DNA from: Mycobacterium aquaticum
GTDB taxonomy: Bacteria; Actinomycetota; Actinomycetes; Mycobacteriales; Mycobacteriaceae
Length of the DNA: 64,000 nt
Assembly: GCF_002086485.1 (NCBI RefSeq)
Contig: NZ_MVHF01000014.1
Location: 79,127-143,126, forward strand
Direction of reading: 5' to 3'
The position numbers were made by a program, and so were the translations under genes. Position 1 is the first letter of the stretch. Every line of letters begins with the position of its first letter. Shown in pieces: positions 33,101 to 42,064 of this stretch. Under the pieces are notes generated by a model. The model saw nothing but the letters and a program-made list of their open reading frames with translations, did no database searches and was not told where the DNA came from.

Positions 33101-34563
33101 CGTGCGATCTCCTTTGCGATATCAGGGTTTTCGTCTTGTTGCGTTCCGGCGTGTGGGCGCATGACCGCGACCACGATGCCGCCGAGGAAGGCGCCGACCA
33201 GCAGGACGCCGATGATGGCGGCCAAGGTGTCCGAACCGCCCACCAGCAGGGGCAGATTCACCGCGGTCATCACGGAAAGCACTGCCAGTCCGGCGAATCC
33301 GAGCGATGGGGCGATCAGGGTGTTCCACGGCCGGGTGTCCAAGCGGGTGCGGCGGAAGTACACGACGACGGCTGCCGAGGTCACCGTCATCAGCACCACG
33401 ATGCCCACCGATGCGGCGCCGACGAACCAGGTGAACACCTGCGTCACCGGATCCAGGCCCGCCGCGACAGAGGCGGCGACCAGCACGAGGGCCGACACGG
33501 TCTGCACGGCCGACGCGATGTGCGGGGAGTCGTGACGCAGATGTGAGCGACCGCACCGCTCGGGCAGCGCCCGGGTGTTGCCCAGCGAGAAGATGTAGCG
33601 CGCGAGCACGTTGTGGAAGGACAGCAGGGCGGCGAAAAGGCTTGTGATGAGGAAGATCTGGACCAGGTCGCCGGCGACGGCCCCGACGTAGCGGGTCGCG
33701 GTCTCGGTGAGCATGGTGGCCGGATTGTTGGTCGCCTCGGTGACCGCGTCCGCGTCGCCCCACGCGGAGACCAGGGCCCAGCTCGACAGCGCGTAGAACC
33801 CGCCGATGACCAGCAGTGCCACATAGGTGGCCCGCGGGATGGTCCGGGCCGGGTCGCGGGCCTCGTCGCGGAACACCGCCGTGGCCTCGAATCCGATGTA
33901 GCCCGCCAGCGCGAAGATCAGCGCGATGCCCGGGGCGCCGGAGAAGAAGTTGCCCGGGTGCAGCACCGCGGTCGACAGGCCCGACGCGCCGCCGTGGCCG
34001 ATCACCGCGCCGTTGATCACCAGGACGATGCCGACCTCGCAGACCAGCAGGACACCCAGCACCTTGCCGGACAGCTCGATGTGCCGGTAGCCGAGGAATC
34101 CGGTGATGCCCATCATCACCAGGGCGTAGACGTACCACGGCACCGACGGTCCACCGTGGCTCGTGACCAGTTCGTTCAGTGATGCGCCGATGTAGCCGTA
34201 CACGCCGCCTTGCACTGCGGTGTAGGACAGCAGCGCCAGGAACGCCGCGCCGAGGCCGGCGTGCCGACCGAAGCCGTGCGCGATGTAGGTGTAGAAGGCG
34301 CCGGCACCCGGCACGTGGCGGGCCATCGCGGTGAAACCGACGGCGAACAACAACAGCACGACGGTGCAGACCCCGTAGGACGCCGGGAACGCGGCCCCGT
34401 TTCCCGCGGCGATGCCGATGGGGAAGGTACCGGCGACCACGGTCAGCGGCGCGGCTGCCGCGACCACCATGAACACGATGGCGGTGGGCCCGAGCCTGCC
34501 CGCCAGTCGGTGGGCCTGATGCCCGGCGGTGACGCCGGGGCTCAGAACTGCGTCAGTTGACAT
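33097..34563 (-). CDS. APC-superfamily amino acid / amine permease
   Basis: A 488-aa permease with about twelve hydrophobic segments and the family opening LAGRLGPTAIVFMVVAAAAP, then PGAGAFYTYIAHGFG and FIGFEATAVFRDEARDP-type sequence (here GYIGFEATAVFRDEARDP). It probably imports the amine oxidised by the next enzyme. It is the first gene of the operon permease - amine oxidase - two small membrane proteins. An inverted pair of the TTCTCATTTG motif lies immediately upstream. Confidence 0.87.
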   Translation of the reverse strand: MSTDAVLSPGVTAGHQAHRLAGRLGPTAIVFMVVAAAAPLTVVAGTFPIGIAAGNGAAFPASYGVCTVVLLLFAVGFTAMARHVPGAGAFYTYIAHGFGRHAGLGAAFLALLSYTAVQGGVYGYIGASLNELVTSHGGPSVPWYVYALVMMGITGFLGYRHIELSGKVLGVLLVCEVGIVLVINGAVIGHGGASGLSTAVLHPGNFFSGAPGIALIFALAGYIGFEATAVFRDEARDPARTIPRATYVALLVIGGFYALSSWALVSAWGDADAVTEATNNPATMLTETATRYVGAVAGDLVQIFLITSLFAALLSFHNVLARYIFSLGNTRALPERCGRSHLRHDSPHIASAVQTVSALVLVAASVAAGLDPVTQVFTWFVGAASVGIVVLMTVTSAAVVVYFRRTRLDTRPWNTLIAPSLGFAGLAVLSVMTAVNLPLLVGGSDTLAAIIGVLLVGAFLGGIVVAVMRPHAGTQQDENPDIAKEIAR

Positions 34564-34594
34564 GGCATTTCTTTCGGTGGAATTTGACGTGACG

Positions 34595-34638
34595 AGTCCA
34601 AATGAGAATTGCGCTGGTACCGAATTCTCATTTGACGG
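34595..34638. promoter_or_regulatory. paired operator-like motifs before the amine oxidase operon
   Basis: CAAATGAGAATT (34599-34610) and AATTCTCATTTG (34623-34634) are an exact 12-bp inverted repeat with a 12-base spacer. Each arm contains the TTCTCATTTG word found again upstream of the aldehyde dehydrogenase and the second permease. The pair lies 32 bases before the permease start, within the 85-base gap after the dehydrogenase gene. Confidence 0.65.
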
Positions 34639-34648
34639 CTGCGGGAAT

Positions 34649-36157
34649 CTAGAGCGCGATATTCACAGCTTTGGTCTGGGTATATTCGGCGATCGCCCCC
34701 TCACCGAGTTCGCGGCCCCAGCCCGATTGTTTGTATCCCCCGAACGGCAATGCGGTGTCGAACGCGTTGTGGCAGTTGATCCACACGGTGCCTGCCTTGA
34801 TCTGGGCGGCCACCCGATGCGCGGTGGACACGTCGCGGGTCCACACACTGGCCGCCAGACCGTACGGCGTGTCATTGGCCGCTTCCCGTACGCCGCGGTC
34901 CCGGTTGAACGGCACCGCGACCGCGACCGGCCCGAAGATCTCCTCCTGGTAGACGCTGAACTCGCGGTCGACGTCGACCAGCAGGGTCGGCTGCACGTAG
35001 AAGCCCGTGTCGCCGTGCCGACCACCGCCCGACAGCGCGCGGGCCCCCTGCGCGATCCCGGCATCGAGGTAGCCGGTGACCTTGGTGAGCTGTTCGCGCG
35101 AGACCAGCGGGCCGATGTCGTTGGTGGGGTCGAGACCGGGCCCGATGCGCAGGCCCGCTGCGTGGTCGGCGACGCCCTGGGTGAACTCGTCGAAGATGGC
35201 GTCCTCGACCAGCAGCCGGGTGCCCGCTGTGCAGGTCTGGCCGTGGTTGAACAGGAATCCACTGGCCACGCCGGGGATCGCGGCCTCAAGGTCGGCGTCG
35301 GCGAAGACCACCTGCGGGCTCTTCCCACCGAGCTCGAGGGAGACCTTCTTGAGGTTGCCCGACGCGGCGTTGACGATCAACTTGCCGACCTCGGTGGATC
35401 CGGTGAACGCGACCTTGTCGACGCCGTCGTGCGCCGAAAGGGCGGCGCCGACGTCACCGAAGCCGGTCAGCAGGTTGAACACCCCGGCCGGGACGCCGGC
35501 CTCGGCGATCACTTCGGCCAGCAGCAGCGCCGTCAGCGGGGTCTGCTCGGCGGGCTTGAGGATGACGGTGTTGCCGCAGGTCAGTGCCGGGGCCACCTTG
35601 AACGCCGCCATGACGAGCGGGAAGTTCCACGGGGTGATCTGGGCGCACACGCCGACCGGCTCGCGCAGCGTGAACGCGTGGAACTTTCCGCCCGGCGCCC
35701 ACGGCACCGACACCGGGATGGTGCGGCCCTCGATCTTGGTGGCCCAGCCTGCGTAGTAGTAGAAGATCTCCGCGGCCCACGTGACGTCGACGGCCTTGGC
35801 GACGGCCACGGACTTCCCGTTGTCGATGCTCTCCAGCTGCGCGAACTGGTCGGCGCGGGCGGAGATGCCCTCGGCGATACGCCACAGCACCTTCTGCCGC
35901 TCGGCCGGGGTCATGGCCGGCCACGGGCCGTCCTCGAAGGCGCGGCGGGCCGCGGTGACGGCGCGTTCGACATCCTCGGGCCCGCTGTGCGGGACGGTGG
36001 TGATGACCTGCTCGGTGGCCGGGTCGACGGTGTCGAAGCGCCGCCCGGACATCGCATCGACCCACTGCCCGTCGATGTACATCCGCCGGGGAACGGAGAT
36101 GAAATCGACCGTGCGCGGGTCCAGATCTGTGCTGAGCGAGGCTGTCATGGGAATCAT
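34649..36157 (-). CDS. aldehyde dehydrogenase, phenylacetaldehyde-dehydrogenase-like
   Basis: A 502-aa aldehyde dehydrogenase. It has ITPWNFPLVMAAFKVAPAL, the cofactor glycines FTGSTEVG, the catalytic glutamate VSLELGGKSP and the cysteine in FNHGQTCTAGTR (about residue 305). Its C-terminus is PFGGYKQSGWGRELG. It most resembles the betaine/phenylacetaldehyde dehydrogenase branch. It should oxidise the aldehyde made by the amine oxidase. The two operons are separated by 85 bases with shared operator-like motifs. ATG 36148 is an alternative start three codons in. Confidence 0.87.
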   Translation of the reverse strand: MIPMTASLSTDLDPRTVDFISVPRRMYIDGQWVDAMSGRRFDTVDPATEQVITTVPHSGPEDVERAVTAARRAFEDGPWPAMTPAERQKVLWRIAEGISARADQFAQLESIDNGKSVAVAKAVDVTWAAEIFYYYAGWATKIEGRTIPVSVPWAPGGKFHAFTLREPVGVCAQITPWNFPLVMAAFKVAPALTCGNTVILKPAEQTPLTALLLAEVIAEAGVPAGVFNLLTGFGDVGAALSAHDGVDKVAFTGSTEVGKLIVNAASGNLKKVSLELGGKSPQVVFADADLEAAIPGVASGFLFNHGQTCTAGTRLLVEDAIFDEFTQGVADHAAGLRIGPGLDPTNDIGPLVSREQLTKVTGYLDAGIAQGARALSGGGRHGDTGFYVQPTLLVDVDREFSVYQEEIFGPVAVAVPFNRDRGVREAANDTPYGLAASVWTRDVSTAHRVAAQIKAGTVWINCHNAFDTALPFGGYKQSGWGRELGEGAIAEYTQTKAVNIAL

Positions 36158-36191
36158 GTTTACGCCGCGATGTGGTGCCCGTCACCACTTA

Positions 36192-36343
36192 TTTCAAATG
36201 GATATTCGGCGCATTGCGATTCTCATTTGAGAAATTCCGACAATTCTCATTCGGGCTCGCGGGAAAGGCCAGTTGACGGAGTCCGGGCGCAACCATGCGG
36301 GCCGGACCGCGGGCTCCGGCGCAGCCGGATTCTCATTTGAAAA
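36192..36343. promoter_or_regulatory. four operator-like motifs between the ALDH and second permease
   Basis: Within the 256-base divergent gap: a perfect palindrome TTCTCA-TT-TGAGAA at 36220-36233, a weaker reverse copy at 36192-36205, TTCTCATTCGGGCT at 36244-36257 and TTCTCATTTGAAAA at 36330-36343. They are spaced on both sides of the likely promoters. Together with the pair at 34595-34638 they mark a small regulon; the neighbouring IclR protein is the first candidate regulator. Confidence 0.65.
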
Positions 36344-36413
36344 TTTTTTTCGGCTTGGCTGTGGCGGAGTCCCGCGATGGGCTACCTTGCGACGAGTGAG
36401 CGGCAGACGTGCC

Positions 36414-37853
36414 ATGAAGAGCAGCTCGCCGGTCTCGGGGCTCCGGCGCGCTCAGCTGTCCTTCACCCAGGTGCTCGGGCAGTCGGTGTCGGCGGTGGCT
36501 CCGTCGGCCGTCATGGTCACGCTGCCCGCGCTGGTGATCCCGGCGGCCGGCTCAGCGACGCTCCCCGTGTTCATCGTGACGGCGGTGCTGATGGCCGCCG
36601 TCGGTTACTGCGTGACGCAGTTCTCCACGCGCATGGTCGCGGTCAGCGGCCTGTACAGCTACACCGTCAAGGGGCTCGGACCGGTGCCCGGCATCGCGGC
36701 GGGATGGTCGGTGGTGATCGGCTACGCGGCGGCGGCGATGGCCAGCACCTTGGGCGCCGCAAGCTATCTCACCGCTCTGCTGGGCCGGCTCGGGGTGCCC
36801 GGCGGCGAACCCACCATCGCCGTGCTTGCCGTCGTGGTCGGCATCGTCGCCTTGACCCTGATGGTGCGCGGGATCCGACTGTCGGCGCGAATCTCGCTCA
36901 CCGTCGAGGTTTTCGCGATCGTCGCGGCCGCGGTGGTGCTCGTGATCGCCTTCACCGGAGCGGTGGCCGGCGGTCATGATCCACCGGAAGCACCTGCGGC
37001 ACAAACGCATTCAGCGCTGGGATTCGCCCTGCTGCTGGCCATCACGTCCTACGAGGGATTCGAGAGCGCGTCGACGGTGGCGCGCGAGGCGCAGCGGCCG
37101 TTCGTCACCGTCACCCGCGCGATCCGGTGGACGCCGGTCGCGCTCGGCGTGCTCTACACGTTCGCCGCCGCCATGCAGTCCGCGGGCAGCATCCAGGCCG
37201 GGATCGGTGCGGTGCCCATCGTGCTCAGCCTGCCCGACAGCGCGGGCACCGCGTCGGTAGCGCTGTCCATCGTGATGGAACTGGGCATCACCGCCTCGTG
37301 GTTCGCCTGCGTGATCGGTTCGACCACGGCGTTGTCGCGCACCCTGTTCGCGATGGGCCGCGAAGGCGTGCTGCCGTCGGCCGTGGGCGACGCGCACCCG
37401 CGTCACCGCACCCCGCACATCGCGCTGTACGTGGCCATCCCGGTGATCGTCGGTGTGCCGGTGGCCTATCTGCTGATCGTCGGCTCCAGCCGCGAAGTGC
37501 TGATCGGTCTGCTGGCGATATCCGCGCACGGCTACATCGGCGCCTACCTGCTGGCATGCCTGGCCGCACCCACGTTCCTGCGCCGCATCGGCGAGCTCAC
37601 CTGGGCTCCGCTGACCGTCGGCCTGGCCACCGCGGCCATGATGGTCGCCATCATCGGCTGGGCGGTGCTGACCGTCGAATCGCCGGTGTGGGTCGCCACC
37701 GCGGTGTACGCCGCACTGCTGGCAATCGGCCTCGGAGCGTTCGCCCTTCGCCGTCGCTCGCTACCGGACCTGGCCGAGCGGGTCGGTGTGTTCGACGAGA
37801 CGGTGGCCGGTGACATCTTCGCCGACTACAACCCGTGGGAGGTACGTCGATGA
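36414..37853 (+). CDS. APC-superfamily amino acid / amine permease (second)
   Basis: A ~479-aa permease with about twelve membrane spans. The family start is LRRAQLSFTQVLGQSVSAVA, then YSYTVKGLGPVPGIAAGWSV and SYEGFESASTVAREAQRP (the conserved FExxxxxxEE/A region). I take ATG 36414, where homology begins; the frame is open ~47 codons further upstream, through the last operator-like motif, and that part has an unlikely composition. The stop overlaps the IclR gene by ATGA. It is divergent from the ALDH. A second amine or amino-acid importer of the same cluster. Confidence 0.85.
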   Translation: MKSSSPVSGLRRAQLSFTQVLGQSVSAVAPSAVMVTLPALVIPAAGSATLPVFIVTAVLMAAVGYCVTQFSTRMVAVSGLYSYTVKGLGPVPGIAAGWSVVIGYAAAAMASTLGAASYLTALLGRLGVPGGEPTIAVLAVVVGIVALTLMVRGIRLSARISLTVEVFAIVAAAVVLVIAFTGAVAGGHDPPEAPAAQTHSALGFALLLAITSYEGFESASTVAREAQRPFVTVTRAIRWTPVALGVLYTFAAAMQSAGSIQAGIGAVPIVLSLPDSAGTASVALSIVMELGITASWFACVIGSTTALSRTLFAMGREGVLPSAVGDAHPRHRTPHIALYVAIPVIVGVPVAYLLIVGSSREVLIGLLAISAHGYIGAYLLACLAAPTFLRRIGELTWAPLTVGLATAAMMVAIIGWAVLTVESPVWVATAVYAALLAIGLGAFALRRRSLPDLAERVGVFDETVAGDIFADYNPWEVRR

Positions 37854-38602
37854 GCCCCGCCGACGGAGCACTGTCGGGCCGCCAGCCCAAGGCGGTGCAG
37901 AGTGCGCTGCAGGTACTGGAGGCCGTGGCGCATGCGGGTGTGGGAGTGACCGCGAAGGAAATCGCCGATCGCCTGAACATGCCGTCGGCGACCACCTACC
38001 GGCTGCTGAATCTCCTTGTCGCCGATGGCTACATCGTGCGGCTGCCGGACCTTTCGGGTTTCTCGCTCGGACCGCGGATGGGCGTGCTGATCGACGCGGC
38101 CGTATCGCCGACCGTCTGTACGGCCGCGCGGGAGGTGCTCGCCGAGATGCGGCTGTCGGTGCGGTTCGGCGTGCACCTGTTCTACTTCACCAACACCTCG
38201 GTGCGCATCGCCGATCCGGACGGGGAGTATCCCCCGCCTGCCGACGAGGCTGTGCTGAACCATCACCTGCATGCGTGCGCGGTGGGCAAGCTGTTGCTGG
38301 CCGAGAAGAGCGACGCCGACGCGCTGCTCGGTGCGCAGCTGGGCGCGTTGACCGCGCGCACCGTGACGTCGAAAGCCGTTCTTGCCGAACAACTTCAGAG
38401 CGTTCGTCAGAACGATGTGGCCACTCAGACCGGTGAGCTGCGCGACGAATCCGCCTGCGTGGCGGTGCCGGTGCGCTCGGCCACCGGTGCGCTGGTGGCC
38501 GCCGTGGCCATGTCGGGACGATCCGATCAGACCGAACTGCTGAGCCGGCAGGTGCCAGTGCTGCGGGAGTGCGCGATGCGGCTCAGCCCGCTGCTGGCGT
38601 GA
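37850..38602 (+). CDS. IclR-family transcriptional regulator
   Basis: A 250-aa regulator. The N-terminal winged HTH has AVQSALQVLEAVAHAGVG, TAKEIADRLNMPSATTYRLL and a C-terminal IclR effector domain (HACAVGKLLLAEKSDADAL; DESACVAVPVRSATGALVAA). ATG 37850 has GGGAGG seven bases upstream and overlaps the permease stop. As the only regulator within the amine cluster it may bind the TTCTCATTTGAGAA motif, though known IclR sites vary and the link is inferred. Confidence 0.87.
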   Translation: MSPADGALSGRQPKAVQSALQVLEAVAHAGVGVTAKEIADRLNMPSATTYRLLNLLVADGYIVRLPDLSGFSLGPRMGVLIDAAVSPTVCTAAREVLAEMRLSVRFGVHLFYFTNTSVRIADPDGEYPPPADEAVLNHHLHACAVGKLLLAEKSDADALLGAQLGALTARTVTSKAVLAEQLQSVRQNDVATQTGELRDESACVAVPVRSATGALVAAVAMSGRSDQTELLSRQVPVLRECAMRLSPLLA

Positions 38603-38626
38603 GGTGAGCCCGGCCACGCTCGAGCG

Positions 38627-38691
38627 CCGCGAGCGTGCGCAAAGTGCTGGGGTTTTGTGGCGTGTCGGGGGACAGACATGCACGCTCGCGG
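38627..38691. repeat. intergenic palindromic element, copy 2 (likely terminator)
   Basis: CCGCGAGCGTGC and GCACGCTCGCGG are perfect complements enclosing a 41-base loop with TGGCGTGTCGG. It lies between the convergent IclR and acyl-CoA synthetase genes. It shares the GGCGTGTCG word with the elements at 21433 and 45821. Confidence 0.75.
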
Positions 38692-38705
38692 TGCCAGGGG
38701 GCTGG

Positions 38706-40316
38706 TTAGCCCAACCCGAGGATGCGGACGCTTTCGGCGCGCATCTCGACCTTGCGGACCTTACCGGTGACGGTCATGGGGAACTCATCGACCAGCACCA
38801 CGTAGCGCGGGATCTTGTAGTGCGCGAGCTTGCCCGAGGCGTACGCCCGGACCGCGTCGGCATCCAGCGGCGCACTGCCGGGCTTCAGCCGAATCCATGC
38901 GCAGATCTCCTCGCCGTAGCGCTCGTCGGGAACCCCGACCACCTGGGCGTCCTCGACGTCGGGATGGGTGTAGAGGAACTCCTCGATCTCGCGGGGATAG
39001 ACGTTCTCACCGCCGCGGATGACCATGTCCTTGATGCGGCCGACCACGTTGCAGTAGCCGTCTTCGCGCATCACCGCGAGATCGCCGGTGTGCATCCAGC
39101 CCTCGGCGTCGATCGCTTCGGCGGTCTTCTCCGGATCGTCCCAATAACCCAGCATCACCGAGTAGCCGCGCGTGCAGAGCTCGCCCGGGGCACCACGTTC
39201 CACGAGCGCACCCGTCTCGGGGTCGACGATCTTGACCTCCAGGTGCGGGTGCACGCGGCCGATCGACGAGGTGCGCCGCTCCAGATCGTCGTCGATGAGC
39301 GTCTGGCACGACACCGGTGACGTCTCGGTCATGCCGTAGCAGATCGCGACCTCCGACATGTGCATGTCGTTGACGCAGCGCTTCATCACCTCGACCGGGC
39401 ACACCGAGCCTGCCATGATCCCGGTACGCAACGAGGACAGGTCCCGGCCGGCGAAACTCGGATGGTTCTGCATGGCGATGAACATCGTCGGCACCCCGTA
39501 AACACCGGTGCACCTTTCGGTTTCGATGGCATCCAAGGTGGCTGCCGGGTCGAATCCGGGGGCCGGGATCACCATGGTGACGCCATGGGTGGTGCACCCG
39601 AGGTTGCCCATCACCATGCCGAAGCAGTGATAGAACGGCACCGGGATGCACAACCGCTCGCCCGGCACGAGCTTGATGCCCTCGGTGACGAAGAACCCGT
39701 TGTTGAGGATGTTGCGGTGGCTCAGCGTGGCCCCTTTGGGGAAACCCGTTGTGCCCGAGGTGTACTGGATGTTGATGGGGTCGGTGTTGGACAGCGTCGC
39801 GGCGCGGGCGGCCAATGCCTCGGGCCCCACGGCGCGCTCGTGCAGGCGATCCCAGTCGCCGGTGCCGAGGAACACCACGTCGGCCAGCTCCGGCGCCTGC
39901 GGCCGCACCTCGGCCACCATCGACACGTAGTCGGAGGTTTTGAACGACGTCGCCGAGACCAGCAGCCGCACCTGCGACTGATTGAGCACATAGGCCAGTT
40001 CGTGGGTGCGGTAGGCCGGGTTGATGTTGACCAGGATCGCACCGATCTTGGCAGTGGCGTACTGCACGATGGTCCACTGCGCGCAGTTCGGCGACCAGAT
40101 GCCGACGCGGTCGCCCTTGGCGATGCCCATGCCGATCAAACCGCGTGCGGCCAGGTCGATCTCGTCGTTCAATTCGGCGTAGGTGTACCGGAGGCCCTGG
40201 GCCAGGTCGACGAGTGCCTCGGTTTCGGGATGCGTCGCCGCGGTCCGTTCGAAGTTCGCCCCGATGGTCTCCTCCAGGATGGGAGTGTCGGTCGGTCCCG
40301 CATCGTAACTATGCAT
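38706..40316 (-). CDS. AMP-binding acyl-CoA synthetase (FadD35-like)
   Basis: A 536-aa acyl-CoA synthetase. Motifs: QYTSGTTGFPKGATLSHRN, YGMTETSPVS (A5), GWMHTGDLAV (A7), IRGGENVYPREIEEFLYTHP (A8) and the catalytic lysine MTVTGKVRKVEMR. The sequence resembles mycobacterial FadD35 and related medium-chain/AMP-binding enzymes; I do not assert orthology. ATG 40316 overlaps the stop of the upstream synthetase (ATGA), so the two work together or in sequence. The likely role is activation of fatty or aromatic acids to CoA thioesters. Confidence 0.88.
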   Translation of the reverse strand: MHSYDAGPTDTPILEETIGANFERTAATHPETEALVDLAQGLRYTYAELNDEIDLAARGLIGMGIAKGDRVGIWSPNCAQWTIVQYATAKIGAILVNINPAYRTHELAYVLNQSQVRLLVSATSFKTSDYVSMVAEVRPQAPELADVVFLGTGDWDRLHERAVGPEALAARAATLSNTDPINIQYTSGTTGFPKGATLSHRNILNNGFFVTEGIKLVPGERLCIPVPFYHCFGMVMGNLGCTTHGVTMVIPAPGFDPAATLDAIETERCTGVYGVPTMFIAMQNHPSFAGRDLSSLRTGIMAGSVCPVEVMKRCVNDMHMSEVAICYGMTETSPVSCQTLIDDDLERRTSSIGRVHPHLEVKIVDPETGALVERGAPGELCTRGYSVMLGYWDDPEKTAEAIDAEGWMHTGDLAVMREDGYCNVVGRIKDMVIRGGENVYPREIEEFLYTHPDVEDAQVVGVPDERYGEEICAWIRLKPGSAPLDADAVRAYASGKLAHYKIPRYVVLVDEFPMTVTGKVRKVEMRAESVRILGLG

Positions 40317-42004
40317 CAATCCACCAGATCCTCGTAGCGGTATTCACTGTCGATTGGCGCTCCCGATCGGTACGCCTCGTCCTCGCGCCTGCGGAGCTCG
40401 ACCCGGCGGATCTTGCCGGAGATGGTCTTGGGCAGCTCGAAGAACTCCACCCGCCGCACCTTCAGGTAGGGCGCGAGGTGATCGCGGGCGTAGGACATCA
40501 CGGCTTTTGCGGTGTCGGCGTTGGCTTCCCAGCCTTCGGCGAGCGCGACGTAGGCCTTCGGCACCGCCAGCCGGGTCTCGTCGGGCTGCGGTACGACAGC
40601 GGCCTCCACCACCGCGGGATGCTCGATCAGCACGCTCTCCAGCTCGAACGGTGACACCTTGTAGTCACTGCACTTGAACACGTCGTCGGTGCGGCCGATA
40701 TAGGTGATGTAGCCGTCGGCGTCGCGCGCCGCGACGTCGCCGGTGTGGTAGTAACCACCCGCCATCACCGCCGCATTGCGTTGCGGGTCATCGAGATAAC
40801 CGGTCATCAGGTTCACCGGATGGGCGCTGAGATCCAGGCACAGCTCACCCTCGTCGGCGAGTTCGCCGCTGAGAGGATCCACCAGCACCACGGGGACTCC
40901 CGGCATCGGCCGGCCCATCGAACCGGGCTTGACGGGCTGCCCCGGGGTGTTGCCGACCTGCAACGTCGTCTCCGTCTGACCGAAGCCGTCGCGGATGGTC
41001 AGGCCCCAGGCGTTCTCGACGCGGGCGATGACATCGGGGTTGAGCGGTTCGCCTGCGCCCAGGATCTCGCGCAGCCCTTCGGGTTTGGCACCCAGGTCCG
41101 CCTGGATCAGCATGCGCCACACGGTCGGCGGGGCACAGAACGTGTTGACCCCGGCCCGGCGGATCTGGTGCAGCAGCGCGGCGGCGTCGAACCGGCGGTA
41201 GTTGTACACGAAGATGGTGGCCTCGGCGATCCACGGGGCGAAGAAGCAACTCCACGCGTGTTTGGCCCAGCCCGGCGAGCTGATCGCCAAATGGACGTCG
41301 CCCGGACGCACCCCGATCCACGCCATCGTCGTCAGATGACCGACCGGGTAGGAGACCTGGGAGTGCTCAACCAGTTTGGGCTTGCTCGTGGTGCCCGAGG
41401 TGAAGTAGATCAGCAACGGGTCCTCGACCGTCGTCGTTCCCGCCCAGCGGATCGGCTCGGCGTCGGCGGTGTCGGCGTAGGCATGCCAGCCGGCGACCGG
41501 CTCACCCACCGCGATGCGCACGTAGTCGCCGTCGACGTCGGTGAACTTGTCACTGTCGGCGGCGTTGGCGATCACGAAGCGCGCGCCGCCCCGCGTGATG
41601 CGGTCGGCGAGATCGGCCGGGCCCAGCGCCCCGGTGGTCGGCATGATGATCGCGCCGAGCTTGGCGATGGCCAGCATGGACTCCCAGAGCTCGGCCTGGT
41701 TGCCGAGCATCAAGAGGACGCGGTCACCCTTACCGACGCCCCGCCCGTGCAGCCAGCCGGCGACCCGGTCGGAGCGCTCGGCCATCTCGGCAAAACTGAT
41801 CCGCTGCTCGGTGCCGTCCTCCTCGACGATCCACAATGCAGTCCGCTCGTTGTCCCGCGCGATCACGTCGAACCAGTCGGTGGCCCAGTTGAAGGTGCCC
41901 GCGATCTGCGGCCAGGAGAAGGTCTCGACGGCCTTGTCGTAGTCGGAGATCGCCGCGACGAGCTGGTCACGGGCGGTGCGGTAGCGATCGGTGTTACTGA
42001 CCAT
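40316..42004 (-). CDS. AMP-binding acyl-CoA synthetase (medium-chain / aryl-type)
   Basis: A 562-aa enzyme of the medium-chain acyl-CoA synthetase branch. YFTSGTTSKPKLVEHSQVSY is the P-loop, followed by GWAKHAWSCFFAPW, DGFGQTETTLQVGN (A5), YYHTGDVAARDADGY (A7), DVFKCSDYKVSPFELESVL (A8) and KTISGKIRRVELR. Relatives activate medium-chain or aromatic acids. It is divergent from a GAF/LuxR regulator across 60 bases and heads a two-gene operon with the FadD35-like enzyme. Confidence 0.87.
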   Translation of the reverse strand: MVSNTDRYRTARDQLVAAISDYDKAVETFSWPQIAGTFNWATDWFDVIARDNERTALWIVEEDGTEQRISFAEMAERSDRVAGWLHGRGVGKGDRVLLMLGNQAELWESMLAIAKLGAIIMPTTGALGPADLADRITRGGARFVIANAADSDKFTDVDGDYVRIAVGEPVAGWHAYADTADAEPIRWAGTTTVEDPLLIYFTSGTTSKPKLVEHSQVSYPVGHLTTMAWIGVRPGDVHLAISSPGWAKHAWSCFFAPWIAEATIFVYNYRRFDAAALLHQIRRAGVNTFCAPPTVWRMLIQADLGAKPEGLREILGAGEPLNPDVIARVENAWGLTIRDGFGQTETTLQVGNTPGQPVKPGSMGRPMPGVPVVLVDPLSGELADEGELCLDLSAHPVNLMTGYLDDPQRNAAVMAGGYYHTGDVAARDADGYITYIGRTDDVFKCSDYKVSPFELESVLIEHPAVVEAAVVPQPDETRLAVPKAYVALAEGWEANADTAKAVMSYARDHLAPYLKVRRVEFFELPKTISGKIRRVELRRREDEAYRSGAPIDSEYRYEDLVD

Positions 42005-42039
42005 GACAGCTATGCTCTACGTCACAGTTATCTGTCCGC

Positions 42040-42057
42040 TACCCCCGAAAGTGGGTA
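42040..42057. promoter_or_regulatory. short inverted repeat in the divergent synthetase/LuxR region
   Basis: TACCC and GGGTA flank CCGAAAGT. It lies seven bases before the regulator start, overlapping where a ribosome site would be, in a 60-base divergent gap. It could be an operator or an mRNA hairpin controlling the regulator. Confidence 0.35.
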
Positions 42058-42064
42058 TCCGCCC

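Noticed and set aside
40745..42064. A 440-codon upstream extension of the LuxR regulator
   Set aside because: It is the antisense of the acyl-CoA synthetase at 40316-42004; GAF-like sequence begins only after ATG 42065.
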